A stretch of DNA of 64,000 nt from Dirofilaria immitis (lineage: Eukaryota; Nematoda; Chromadorea; Rhabditida; Onchocercidae). Positions 13,782 through 27,589 of this stretch are shown piece by piece. The stretch is from assembly GCA_024305405.1 (NCBI GenBank), contig JAKNDB010000068.1:5385501-5449500 (forward strand), written 5' to 3'. The position numbers and the translations under genes were made by a program. Position 1 is the stretch's first letter, and each line of letters opens with the position of its first letter. The notes below the pieces were generated by a model. It worked only from the letters and a program-made list of their open reading frames with translations. It searched no databases and had not been told where the DNA came from.

Positions 13782-16700
13782 CAATAATCAATAATCAATA
13801 ATCTATTTGAATTCGATGCATCATTTTGATAGATTTGGCTAAATTTGATTGAATAAAATGACTTGCAAATGCTCACTTTCCAATTGTCTAACATTTCCAC
13901 GTTATCGTTCCCGATTTTCCTCCAGAGAATTAGCATTAATCAATCAGATATCAATCTTTTCGAAGATTTATTGTTATTACGATGTAAATGGCAAATTTTA
14001 TTATTCCAGCAACAATGTCATATCATTTTATGAATAAAATAGATAATGGTGCACATAAAATATTGATAAAGTAGTAATAGAAATATATTCAAAATCTTAA
14101 AAAGAATATTTATGGATATAGTAAAATACAAGTACTAAGTGAATGAAGAAGCAGAATAGTATATATTAGAATATGGAATACAAATTTCTAAATTATATTA
14201 TATTGCAGATGGATTTATTGCAAACTGCAGTACCATCACATTTAGTGCATACAGCACGTCAACAATTTACAAAATCTCCACCAACAATATATACGGAGCA
14301 TTATAAACAAACCAGGTTTATATCTTTTTATTGCCAATATTTGAACTTTTATTTTATAAATTTAAAATGCGAACTTTCCCGCCTTTTTTGATTTGAGCCA
14401 AAAATTTTATTTTCTAATTTTATTGATATAACGATTTTATTGATGATTCTTCCTGAAGTATGCTAAAGTTTCGTTTTTTTTTGTTTTGAGAAGTTTTTAA
14501 TATAAGTTACATTTTTTCAATTAAATGTAAATAGATTTTTAAATGACTCTAAGTAATTGATATAATTAAGTTTCATTTGCTATCAGTGATAATAGATGAA
14601 TATCATTGTGCATAATCATGTGATAAATATCTGAAAGAATCAATAAATAATAAACTTACACGTAATTCTCGAGGAAAAAAGGAAGATTTTCTTATGTAGA
14701 TATTGTAGCATAATGAAAAAAGTATATGTTAATAATTGGGATAATTATGCTACTGTTAATTAATTACAGCGTTGTATATTGTCGCTTGGTTGGTTTGGAA
14801 GATATCCTATCATGTTGTAGTGCACAAGATTCAGCACTACTCTTGAATGAATTTAACACTCGAATTGATCAAATTACCAAAGTAAATAATATTTTTAATT
14901 TTTAATCAATTTCCACTCAATTTTTATGCTTAATATTCAAACATAATTATGCATCTCTAATTGCATACATTTTTAATGAAATATAATTATTTGGATTTTG
15001 GAAAAGAATGTATCAACGAGAAATTATCAATGAAAAAATTCTAATCTGAAAAAATTTTTAATTATTGTTATATATAAACTTGCATAATGAATTAAATGAT
15101 GTATTTAAAAATTTTCATATATTTGGCAAGATTTAATTGCAGTACCCCATACTGCAATCATTTTATTATATATTCAAATGATAATTACATTTAAAGAATG
15201 AAATTTTAAAAATTTCATATAATTCAAAGATGCTAGGGCATATGTTTTATGCATTTTTCGCATATTTTGATTAATTAATCAACTATTAAATAATTCAAAT
15301 TAATTATATTGGTGCTTAAATTCTCCAAATTATATTTAATACAATTAATCCTACCCTTTTGCTGTAATAAAATTGATATTTTTGAATGCATATTTTCAGA
15401 CTAATAGCAAGAATTATGCCAATATAGAAAAAAAATTTAATTTAATTAAACAAATCAATTGAAATAATTATCGATTTTCCAAAATCAGAATTAAATTATT
15501 ACAATTTTTTTGTTGATAAAAGCTCACCTCATTCCCTTTCTGTTGTTGTTGTAAGTTATATTTTAAATTTTCAAAAAAACAAAGCAAAGTAACTTCAAAA
15601 ATACACATACTTTTCTTGTCGATTGATTTTAGTAAATTGTATATATATATATAAAAAAAAAAAAGAAAAAATAGATCAAAAGAATGGAAAGAAGAATAAG
15701 ACTAATAGCTTGATTGATTGTTATTTTGTATTGTGCCATTTCTGTTTTTTTCCAAATTTAAAGAATACTAAAAAAGAAAAATAGAAAATACTATGCAAAT
15801 TTCGTAGATCGGATCGTTATCAATTTCTTTTTAAAAATGACAATAAGAAAGTTATATGAGAGAGAAATAATAGTAAAAAGCAAAGAAAAAAGAAAATGTG
15901 AATAGTTTTTACGGGATGAAACAGCTGTTGCATAGGAATTTGTATTAGTTTTAGAAAGAAAAATCTGGAAATATTTCAGGAAGTAATTAGTGGAATTTTT
16001 CCAATTGACGAAAAAGAATTTTGAACTTTTTCTCTTTTTTGAAAAAACGACTTGAAAAAAAAGAAAACGAAAAGTGTCAGTGGGCCAGTTGTTTAATGAT
16101 TGTTAGAAAAATGAATGAGTTTTTTTAGAATGGAAGTTGCTAAGTAAAATTTAATTAAAATATTGAAAAAAGTTAATTTGATTTGATGTTTTTCAAAACG
16201 CTTTAGGACAAGAAATTACGAATAAATTTCATTGATATGATGAATAATTAATTAAGAGTTCACTTTACAGTATTTATCAATATGTTGTAATAATAATAAA
16301 AGCAAACAGGCTAGATCACATTAATCATCATTTGGTTAAAAGAAGTGTAATTTGAAATTTTTCAGTTTTAAATATACCTCTATTATACATAAAATTGCTT
16401 TTTGGTTGACAAATTCAATGTCGTTTAAAAAATCAAATAAATTTTGATTCTTGTTGACAAATTTGAAATCATTTAAAAAGTCAAGATGAAATTTGATTTT
16501 TTCAGTTCTTTATGAAATTTTCCTATTTTTATGTCTTCGATGTAAAAAAAAAAGCGAGAGATTATTATATCGAGAAAAAAATACAAATTAATCTTTGAGA
16601 ACTAATGAGAGAATATAAATAAATAAAATGATAATTAAATAACAGTAGTAAATCTAATGATGTTCAGTATCATCTAAAGAAACATAGTAACCTCATTTAG

Positions 16701-19700
16701 ATGATGATAGGTTCTGATTATACCTTAAATTTTAATTGAAATTGAAAATTCAAGTGCTTAGAAATTTTTAATTTTATATCGTGTAAAAATTTTTCCAAAG
16801 ATAACGATTAAATTAATGAATAAATTAACGATAAGTAAGTTAACAAATAAATATGAATAAATAATTAAACACTAGCTTTGATTTATTTCTTCTTTTATTT
16901 CAGTTTGCTATTAATTGCTAATTAACTTTTGCAATATCCAGTGGACGATTTTTTGAGAAAGTAATAAGGAATTAGAAAAAAGAAATGGATATGTCAATAT
17001 TTTTTAATTAAAAGAAAATGAAGTTTGATAGTTTAGAAAAATATCCGAAATTTTTGAGAATTAAAATTTTTAAATTATATTTTTAAAATATAAATTTGTA
17101 TTCTTATAATTAATTGCTTTTGATTAGCATTTTCTAATTTATATAAATTATTCAGTTTGCATAATTGCTCTTTAACAATCAAAATTTCGATTTATAATAA
17201 GTAACTAATTATAAAGTTAACAACTGGTTAAACATTTGAAATTTTTGCAGAAATGCGGTTGCATCCGTTTGCAGTCCGATGGTATCCTGGTAATCTCGGG
17301 CATACCAGTGGCACGGGATGATCATCTTAAGAATGCAATTGCTTTTGCATGCGATTTGCAAACGCTTATAAGGTTTCCCGCCTTTGATTATTACATTTCA
17401 GGAAATTCCCAATTTCATTTGTTATTGATAATTTAGTTACATTATTGCATTTTGATAATTATTGATTGCTGATAAACCCCATAGATTTTTTTAATCAGAA
17501 GTTTTTGTGATGCAACAATTGTTGATTTGCAACTGCGTTGTGGAATAGAATGTGGTTCAGTATCATGCGGAATATTTGGTTTAACAAAATGGCATTATGA
17601 TGCAATCGGATATCCGATCGAAGAAGCTATTAATATTGAACGTATTGCTCCGGGAAGGTATCCTTTATTTCTTGCCGAGTCAGAAATTGTGAATCGAACT
17701 GTGTCAAATTGCAATTAAAATATATTAACAAAACCCTTATTTTTTATTAATAATTTTTCGATATGAAAATTTTTTTTTTAGATTATCACATTGTATCATT
17801 CTAAATCATTATCAGTTAATAAAATTTGTTGTCCAGTTAAATTAAACTTAATTTTTTTTTTAATTTGACTATTCATTCATTTATATGCGGATATTATTAA
17901 TAATTCTTTTTTAAATGAAAAATTTAAATTATTAAATAAAATTTCCAGTGGAATATATATAGCCGAAGCAGCAAAACGCCAAGTTGAATGTAATTTTCGA
18001 TTTGAAAAGTGTGGACAACTTTGGCGTGTTGCAAATGAAAATTACTACGGTGATAGTAACTTATCATCATCAATACTATTCCCGAATTTGAAACGATTTT
18101 CATTAGTTACTGTGCCACAAGCAATTAATAGGCTATTACAAACAATATCATCGGCTAATGATACGCTGCTAAAAAATAGTGCTGCAATGGGTGGACGTCG
18201 AAAAAGTTTGCTTTTTATTTTTATTTCTTATTTTTTCCAATTTTATAATTTCAGTGAAATTAATTAATCCTAAATTTTTATTGATAAATCAGTTATTTAT
18301 CGAAAAAGTTATTAAATAAGTTAAATATAACCAATAGCTTAAAAAAATTTAATAGTTTAAATTGGCATTAATATAAATCTTAATCAAACTTTAAAAGAAT
18401 ATTGGAAGAACAAAAATGACTCATTTCTAAGAAATGAAACTGACAATAAAATGAAATGGAAATTTTGCAATTTCAAAATAAATTTCAATGAATTTATTTC
18501 GATTTGAAGTAAATTATTTCAGACGAATGGATAAATTGGCATTAATGAATGGGAAGAAAAGTACTGATAAGGATAATAATGGTAGAAGTGTAATGAATAA
18601 TTATTTTTTATATTTTCGTAACCAACAAATGGAAAAAGCGGTAAGTTTGCTTAATTGTTAAGCAAAAATTTCATTAAGATTTTATTTGATAAATTGATAT
18701 TAAATTTATTATTTTAGTTTCTTTTCCTGCCCCTTCCTTTTTTCTCATTTTATTTTAAAAATCCTAATATAAGTGAGATATTATGATAATTCTTAATCTT
18801 TATCAAAGCATACACTGATATTAAAGAAAAATACACAAATTAAAAAGGAAATGAATTATTGAAAACAAACGAATATTAAAACATCAATTAATAGTAAAGC
18901 AAACTTTTCTCATTCGAAACAAGCATATCTTTGGTTTTTGTCAATAAGAATTAGGTGATTTTCGTTCTTCACGAAGATGAACTAAAAAACACAGAAATAA
19001 AAATCGAGATCATTTAAACATAAGTATTAGACGTATTATATTAAATGCCCATATACAAAAAATACCGGTAATTGCAATATAGGAAAAGAAAACAGGAAAT
19101 TGACATTCGATATTTTATTACTTTCTTATTTTTTTGTATTATAAGAAAAAATTATTGAATTTCAAATTCTTAACTTAAATTTATTACTATAATTAACAAA
19201 AATTATTTAATAAGAAAGAATATTTTATGATATTCCAAGTTAAATTTCAGTATCAGGTACAATTTGACCAGTGGTTTGTACCAGCACTGGCTATCAGTAT
19301 ATTTTTCCTCGTTATTTATGGCATTTATCATGTTTTAGTCTTACCAAGGTTAATTTGATATAATAAGTATTATGATACATAATATAATTGGTCTGACCAA
19401 GATTAATTTATATGATAGTGTTATCAAATAGCATGCGGTGAGTACGAACATTATCGTAAAATTATTTTAGACAAATTTCAACGCTTATAATGATTATCAT
19501 ATCATTGGCCATTATTTTTATGATATTGCTTACGCTTTATGCAAATTTCTTCCAGGTACATTTGCAACAGTCAAATAATCAATTTCTCTAATCGCTAATT
19601 TTCATAGCAAATTAATTCGACGAAAAATTTTCTTGACATAATGAATGTTGATTTACTTTTTAAAATATGCTGAAAAAAACAATCAATTTTGAAATAAATT

Positions 19701-22700
19701 AAATATGATAAAACGCCATCTAGTGGTACCCATAAATATTCATTTGAATTATTTTAATAATTTTATTTAAAAAAATATTTAAAGCTGTTATCGATCAATG
19801 AATTATTTTTATTCGAAGTAGTTGTAATAATAACACTAATGGTGATTGAAAAATATAACAGAATAGTTCAGGCTATTTTATTTAAATCTTTTTTAAATCG
19901 TTAAATTTTTGATAATTTTTTGTTTTAATAAATTTTTAAATAAATTATCAAACAAACCAGTAATTAATGATTTATTAAATTTATTAGTTTTTCTTTTAAG
20001 AAAGAATTTTCAGAATTTCTGCCAATTTATAACGAGAACAGCTATTGGTCACACTATTATTATTTTATTAATTATATCACTTTTATTTATATGTGGCATT
20101 GTTAATGCAGTTTGTTTTCCTTTTTTCTCTTTTCTAGAAGAAGCAATAGAAGGAATTGAAATATTCCTTACATTTTACTTTTAAATTAGTATCAGATGGT
20201 AAAAATAATTGAACAAGTGTTCGAATAAATTTTAATTTAGTTAAAATTTAATTCAATTCATTTCTTATAATGTTAAGTGAGCAATTGAAATGTGAAATAT
20301 GTATTGTAATGTCTATTTTTTCATCCGTTTTGAATATAAAATATCGGTTTAAGCTTAGATTGAAGTCCAAATTTAGCTAAATTCTGATTTACTCGAATTT
20401 AACTTATATTTAATTTAATTATTTATTATTTCAGTTTTCCTGTCCACAACACTCAAATTTGACACCATTAGATGAATGTGGTATTGTCCATTTTTCACAA
20501 CTTAATTGTGCCTTCTGGATGCTTGCTACGTCCGTGTTTATACGTTTCCCGTCATTGGTACTATTGGGCACATTGCTAATAGCATTTAGCGTATATTCTT
20601 GCCATATTTTTATCACTCATCCAATGCTTTACGTCAATTACGCACAATTTATTACGTGAGCAGTTTCCTCATTTTTATTAAAATATTTCCGTTAATATTA
20701 CAATTATTTAATGTTTTTCATTAATATTTATGCATACTCCTTTACGTATTTATCTTTCTTTTTCAAAAATATTTTAATTTTGTAATTTTAAATAAATTTT
20801 CTAAAAAAGAAAAGTTGTTTTTAAGAAAATTAGTTAATAGAAAAGTTTTGAAATTGTTATGGTAATATATTATATCTTTTAATTATGATATTTCAAATTT
20901 TGGTGATGTCAAAAAGATGTAAAATAGTTTAAATGATTTATACGTTTCAGATATGTTAATAAATTTTTTTAAAAAGAATGAAAAATGAAAGAAAAACAAG
21001 AGAAAGTATGACGAAATTATTAAAATATAGAAGAAATTTTAATCTAATATAATTCAGAGTGATTTATAACAATTTTTTGATACGTAATTGAGTTAACATA
21101 AATGATATGTTTAATTGCCATTTATCTCAGATAAAACATATAAATATTTTTTAAAAATATTTAATGTAATATGTTTTCATGATATATTGAAGAATTTTAA
21201 ACTAACGAATATTTAAAAATATGAATTTGGAAAATTTTTTGTAAAATTTCAGACAATTGCTTTGCAGAGGAATGCATGCAAACTTTTCCTTTAGTTCTTG
21301 AAATGATTTTGTTTTAAAAGAAGTAAATGAATGGAATATTTAAAAATCAGTGATCATTTTTACTGCATTCTCTCTACCTCAGCGAATAATTTATGCATTT
21401 TTCTCTCTTTTTTATTGAATATTTTCGGGAACGAACTGCTTTTCGCAGGGTTATTCTGGAACGTCAGGGAGAGAAAAAGATTAATGAATTAGTTTTATGT
21501 CTCTTTTAGCAAAGGAAAATTAAGGTTACTAAAATTTATTTCTAGTCGAAATTTGCAGAAGTTATTGTTTGAAAAAGTTTTGATTTACTTTTGTTAAAAC
21601 TTTTCGAATTTTTTTCAATCGAATATTTTTACGAATTTCCAAATTGTAGGAACTGAATTTTACTTAAAATAAATGCGAAAAAATTTTAAAAACAAGATCT
21701 AAAACTTGTTTTATTCAAATAAATGCACATAATTATTACACAGAAATGTTACTTAGTATGGAGTCAATAAATGTTTGATGGAATGAAGTTAAAATTTTAG
21801 AAATTAAAATATTTTATTTTCAAGAATGGATTATTGTTTCATCATTTTTTTAATTTTTAAATCAGTCTCGTTTTCTTTATAATCCAACTATATGGATATC
21901 TAACTAATTTATTTTAAATAAATTAAAATACTGTTTGAATAAAAGCGAGAATAGTGCCACTGTAGCATAGGATATGGTTGAACACGTGAAGGCTAAGCAT
22001 AATTAAATTCAAACAGAAATTATCACAATTTTACTTATTCATTATTATATATTTTTGTCACAAGAAAGTATATATATAGAATTTTTGCATTGAGAAAATT
22101 ATAAAATTAAAATAGAGCTTAAAACAATTCATTGAATTGTTTTAACTTTCCTCTTTACTTCCTATTTCACTGAAAAAAAGTGCATTAAACTAAAGAAAGT
22201 AGGCTTATCATTAAATTTTTCCGAAATTTGATGAATTTAAAGGGATGAGGGAGTTTTTTAACAAACAGAAATTTAAAAAAATTTACTAAATATCACTAAA
22301 CTAACTAAAACATATTACAATTTCCATCAAATCACTAATTACATAAATTGCATTCAGATTATTCAGAACCTATTTTATTTAAAAAAAATAAAAACTCTAT
22401 ACGTATTGAAATGATAATTAATTATTTAGTATAAAAAAGTATTCACTCCGTAAAAATAAAATATTACTAAAATATTGATTATGTATAATAAAAACAATTG
22501 AATTTAAATATGTAAAATTATCATGCTAAATACTACTAGCCCTCAATCTTATCAGATCTTATGTTTTCGAAATCATTATAAAATTTTGACAATTAAATAA
22601 AATTTATTGTCAAAATTTATGATCATAATTATAAGTTTTTATGCTTATATGTTCATATTATAAGTGAAACTTTATCCGAACTTTTTAGAGCATATAATGT

Positions 22701-25700
22701 GGAATGGGAATTATTGGGTGGTCTTTTAGTGCTATCTTTGCTTATATTCCTTCATTTCCGAAGGAATGAACGGATTTTAAGGCTTGAATTTATGTCGAAA
22801 CTTAAGGTAAAATATAGTTATGCAAATTTACTGTATGTTTAATATTCACTTTTGGACAAAATTTAATTGAAAATAAATTTAACAGTGGAAGGAGAAAAGA
22901 TTGTGAGATTTTTATAGGATCGGAAAGTCCTAATATAGAAAACATAACATTCCTGATCAGTTTTTCTCTCACGTAAACTGATGACATTATTGATCGGTTT
23001 TGCTAATGCAGAACGATAGAATTATTGATTGGTTATTTTTCTAATGTAAAACAGATGGATTATTTGATTAGATAAATTATATTTCAGTATTTATACTTCC
23101 CAGACTTTAGTGCAAAAAATAAAAAATGCAATACTTTTGCTGAAAATAAAATGAAAACACGAGAAGAAATCAATTCGATTTATTTTATGAATAAATTTTT
23201 TATTACTTTTATTCATTTCCTTCCTTTTTTGAATACTTGCTTTAATATTTTTATATCAATGATAAATTATTATATCAGTAAATAGTCATCAAATATTACG
23301 CATATTTTTAGGAATTAGAAGAGACATCAAATGCGGAACGAATTGAATTAGCTAATCAACAAATGCTTCAAAATGCTCTACCAATGCATATCGCACAAAG
23401 TTTTCCAACTAAATCCGATCTTTATCATCATATTTGTCATAGCGTTGGCATAGCTCATATTAATGTATGAAGTTTTAATTAATTAAGATTAATTATTGTA
23501 TTTAATTTGTTATAGCATTCGTCAATTTCTTATTTAAAAAAATACAATTAGTTGGACAAAATATGTTATCAAAGGAAAAGCTAATTATTTAATGAAAAAT
23601 GTATAGATGCATTAATCTTTCGAGTAATTAAACACGCTTTCAATAATTAAAAAATGTAATTTGATTCTCTTTATAAACTTTGTCTGACAAAACAAATTCG
23701 CCATGCAGTTAATCCATTATATATAAAAAAATTGTCCAGTTTTTATTAAAATGAATTATGCCAATAATTCGAGAATACTGAAAAAATTATTTATTTAAAA
23801 GAAAATTGAAATAAAAAAATTATGATAGCTTTTAAAACTTGAAAATTATTTAATTGAATTGTTTCTTCTTATTTTTTTATTTGCAGATTTTAAGCGATGA
23901 TAATGACGGTGAAGCCGCCGTCAGAAATCTTAAAAATTTAATATGTATTTTCGATCAGGTAAATTTTTTATTTTCTTTCAAATTTTCATATTTCATTTAG
24001 TTTTTAAAATTATATTCATTTTTTGCTATTATTTATTGAAATTTCGAAAAAGAAAACTTTGGTCTTCTAAACAACTCGTTTTAGATTGTCATGCAACATC
24101 GTGGAATTGAAAAAATTCGTGGATGCCAAAAAAATTATATTGTTGCAGTTGGCGTTATTCCAGAATTTTGCAAAAATGTTTGTTTTTAATTGATTCTTCA
24201 AAAACAGTTCTTTTTCATAACACGGTGAAATTTCAAATTTAGAATTAATTTTAATGGATTAAGAAAAATAACGGCAATTATATTTTAAGCCTAATTTGAT
24301 TAGTTATTCAACATAATCAATTTTTAGAGTTTGTAACGAATTACCCTACTGTTTCAAATATATATTAAACTAATTTTCAAAATTTCATCTATTATGATTA
24401 GATTTTTAAAATAGTTAAATTCATTAAAATTTTTTCAGGTTCACGATACACCGTCAACAATTGGCGATTTACTTGCTGAGCTTACCCAATTCGCACTAGA
24501 CATTTCGGCATTTGCTGCTGATCATGGCATTTCTTTAAATATTGGTAGGTATATTTAATTTGAAGCATAAAATTAATTGGTTTTTATCACTTTTCTTTCA
24601 TAGTTGGTTCTCAATTAAATGACGCATAATGTCGAAATATATATGGAATTGAAATTTAAAATTCAGTTTCGTGTATGTTGAAAATTATCCTTTGTTTGAT
24701 GTCGAAATATGTAATGAAATGTTTTGTTGTCTTTAAAATAATTAAGATATTAATAGTAAATTTTTTTAATTTTATATTATGATATCTAATCTTAAACATG
24801 CATTAAAATTGAATTAAAATACAGTTAATACGAAATATATTTACGTACAAAACATTTTTATGTAAACTTAAGTATTTGCTATTCAAAAAATAACAAACTG
24901 AAATTAAAATATAATCTAATGGATTTCAGTTTTTAACCTTTAATAAATAAATTAAGGAATATATTTAAGGTATTGATTACGGATCAGTTTTATCAACAGT
25001 TGTGAATAGTCAAAAGCCTACGTATGAACTGGTTGGTATGCCATGTTTGGGTGCTCGTACCTTAATGCAACATGCAAATTGTTACGGTATTATGGTATCT
25101 GAGGAAATCTATTTGGCACTAAGGCCAAGAAATTTCAATTTTGACTCAAGACCAATCAAAATTTCAAAAACACTTAATGCATACGTATTCGAGGATAATT
25201 ATCCGGATACTAGTTATCAAGCTGATGAAACAGATATCAATTCGTCATCTCTACCACTTGAACAAAATTCAACATCGCAAAATCCATTACAGGTATTTTC
25301 AGATTTTTTTATTTCTAAATTTTCCGCCTATTTTCTTATTTAAATCAAGTATCATATTCTAAATATGCCATATGAGGACAGGATGACATCTTATTATTCC
25401 AGTAGAATCTTATACCTTTATTTTTTTCTGCTTCAGATGTTTGCTTCAATGAATTCCTCATTCTCATCTGAAGTATATTCGATTGATATTGGCGTTGAAA
25501 CAGATTCAGAAATAGAATGGATTACACCGGAAATGTTATTGTATGAAAAGAGTGCTCAACTTAATGCACAACCATCAACTTCATCCATGCAACTTCCGAC
25601 AAATGCTAATCATAATTATTTCTATCCTCAAGCGTATATGTCATCTGATTCACAGGTAAACATGCGTATTTCCTTTTTTACAAATTTCAATAGTAATTTT

Positions 25701-27589
25701 AAGATAAATTTTGTTGCATAATTTGAATATGTAAAATATTTGCAAATACTTTTAAAATTTTTCCATAATAAATGAAGGAAGTATTTATTTCAAAAATGGT
25801 AATAATTAATTACCAGAAAAGACTTAACTAATAAATAAAAAATGGAAACAAGAGATGAAAATGAAAGTTGAATTATTGAATATTATCCGTTCATTCTGTC
25901 AATTCTAATTTTCATGAAATGAAAACTGTGAAGAGCCATTATTATTTCTGCTGATAAATAAAACATAGAAATGACATTAATTAAGATGAAAATTGGTATG
26001 TTTAGTGCGAATCAATGACGCCGGAGCGGAGTCGTCGTCGGCGGTTTTATTCCGGACGAACACCAAGTTGGTTAAACCGATCGATAACGTCGAATACAAG
26101 TCGAGCATTTGATGGAATTGATGGAAATGATAAACTTGCAGCTGCAGCAAGCCGCGTTGATCGGATGTTAGCTGAGCTAACAGCAATTGCTGATTTTGAT
26201 CCGACACCTGAAGATCATCCGTTTCCAACCGCACTTTCTGCCTCAACTAAAAGCTTGAGGTACGATAAAAATAAATGCAGTGATATATAAAATACTGTCC
26301 ATTTTAAATGATCATTTTCAATTTTACAATGAAATTTCAATAAAATTTGAGTTTTTGTTTTTGAAGGAGAGATATATCAAGCGCGTGTCATACAGAATAT
26401 GATAACGCTGAATCAGAAAGCAATTGGTCAGATTCTGAAATGCTCGATGGTCGCTTGGAACGACTTCATAAAACTTTAAAGTATTTTTCACACGTCACAA
26501 TATTTTTATTGCATGAAAAATGTAATTCTACATAATCCTAAAAGTGATATCTGATAGATTTTAGATAATTGATCAAGAAAGCGATTTATTCTAATACTAT
26601 GTAGTATTAGAATAAATCGCATATTTACAGAGAAAAATAATATTCAATTAATTACAGAGATTGTAGTCGTACAAGCATTCCAGAACGAAGGAAGAATAGA
26701 TTGTGGAGTCAAAGTGATAATGGTAATGACGCTGATATTGATAGTATCTGTTCATCCACTGGTGCATCATCATTTTTCAATAATCTTCGATGGAGCAGGT
26801 TATGCTTAGACTTTTATATTATCAAATATGAATTTTGATGCTATAAGTAACGCAGTTGGAAACAGTAAATACAGAAATAATTGATATGTAATTATGTTAT
26901 CTAATTAATATATGAATTATTATATAGGGAATGATTTATGAATTTTTTAACAATTATTTTTAGTTGTTTATTATATTTATATATTGTATATATGTTTATA
27001 ATATGTTGGTTATTGTTAGAAAGATCAGATCTTCGCACACTTTATTATTATTAAAAGATATGATAATTGCAATTGTAATTGCATTTAATGAATTATAACT
27101 AATATATACAAGAAATGCATGGTGATTATCAAGAATCAATTGCATTTATATTAATTGCGATTCATCTTTAATTATTGATAAAGTTTTTTTAAGCTAATGA
27201 ATATGAATTAATCATTCTTTTAATCGCTTGTTTATTCCGTCATAAATATATGATGAATATGAATTAATCATTCTGTTAATCGCTTGTTTATTCCGTTTGA
27301 TGAATATGAATTAATCATTCTGTTAATCGTTTGTTTATTCCGTCATAAATATCAAAAAAATATATAAAGAAAATTATATTTCTTTATATTTTGAAAGATT
27401 TAAATTCTAAAGTTAAAAATTTTTTTATTTTATAGTGTTCATTCGATTGGTTATGAAAATGAATATGAATTTGCTTCAAAGGAAGATCTTAAAGAGCTAG
27501 CTCGCAGTCAAATGGAAGCTTTGAGTCGTGATATACGTATGAATTTTGGTGATTATCAACTTACAACCTTTTCAGATGATGATTCTTGA
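2807..27589 (+). CDS. Divergent transmembrane adenylyl-cyclase-like protein, 23 coding exons
   Basis: Membrane adenylyl cyclases make cAMP from ATP using paired C1a and C2a domains. Exons: 2807-3256, 12299-12448, 14209-14315, 14770-14881, 17251-17372, 17499-17657, 17949-18205, 18523-18640, 19251-19348, 19471-19555, 20014-20109, 20435-20655, 22689-22806, 23312-23464, 23887-23958, 24085-24177, 24439-24544, 24970-25292, 25437-25655, 26006-26259, 26367-26480, 26658-26798, 27436-27589. Splice phases agree except between exons 7 and 8, where an A5 run (18201-18205) needs one more A or a GC donor. Order: six membrane helices (exons 1-2), C1a (exons 4-7), a second membrane block with a Cys-containing outer loop (exons 9-13), C2a (exons 14-18), and a polar Ser/Arg/Asp-rich tail. 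C1a keeps the second metal Asp (SDGILVISGIP) but has Arg for the first (YCRLVG against FADIEG). In C2a the purine-site Asp is Glu (PTYELVG) and the catalytic Asn and Arg are not conserved. Family membership is secure; enzyme activity is doubtful. It could be an ACY-3 or ACY-4 type; I cannot decide. The start at 2807 is the first plausible ATG, but the frame is open upstream to about 2711. Confidence 0.82.
3257..12298 (+). other. 9-kb first coding intron of the cyclase-like gene
   Basis: The donor (CAG then GTAATA at 3257) and acceptor (AACTTCAG ending at 12298) join exons 1 and 2 in phase 0. The six-helix membrane block is complete across this join, so no missing exon is required. The interior is AT-rich noncoding sequence. 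It has a perfect inverted repeat at 5937-5974, a locally GC-richer patch at 7602-7694 with a short hydrophobic open frame, and an open frame of 68 codons at 7984-8190 that I cannot link to any family. No nested gene is recognised. Confidence 0.6.
5937..5974. repeat. Perfect 17-bp inverted repeat, 4-base loop
   Basis: The left arm at 5937-5953 is the exact reverse complement of 5958-5974, separated by GATA. It lies inside the first intron of the cyclase-like gene. A loop this short is atypical for a microRNA precursor and typical of fold-back (templated) mutation. No target-site duplication or terminal-repeat element is visible around it. Confidence 0.85.
13592..13800. repeat. Long AAT trinucleotide microsatellite
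   Basis: This is about 200 bp of nearly pure AAT/TAA repeat, interrupted by a few GATAAT units (near 13612, 13699 and 13721) and ending in CAATAAT units. It lies in the second intron of the cyclase-like gene. It explains the spurious poly-Ile, poly-Tyr and poly-Leu open frames on both strands. Length in the assembly may not match the true allele. Confidence 0.95.
22119..22145. repeat. Perfect 13-bp inverted repeat, 1-base spacer
   Basis: TTAAAACAATTCA at 22119-22131 is followed after one T by its exact reverse complement at 22133-22145. It lies in the 2-kb intron of the cyclase-like gene between exons 12 and 13. It is too compact for an RNA gene. Confidence 0.75.
26581..26620. repeat. Perfect 19-bp inverted repeat, 2-base loop
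   Basis: The left arm GCGATTTATTCTAATACTA (26581-26599) is the exact reverse complement of 26602-26620, with only TG between. It sits in the short intron (26481-26657) between two late exons of the cyclase-like gene, so the pre-mRNA can form a strong hairpin close to the acceptor at 26657. Confidence 0.9.
27195..27352. repeat. Three-copy tandem repeat, about 48-bp unit
   Basis: Three near-identical units begin TAATGAATATGAATTAATCA / TGATGAATATG... at about 27195, 27251 and 27298. Each ends in TTTATTCCGT, and the first and third are followed by CATAAATAT. They differ by only a few substitutions, so the duplication is recent. It lies in the last intron of the cyclase-like gene, about 80 bp before the final exon. 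Confidence 0.85.

Noticed and set aside
13535..13791. Open frames of poly-Ile, poly-Tyr and poly-Leu on both strands
   Set aside because: They are translations of the AAT microsatellite, not genes.
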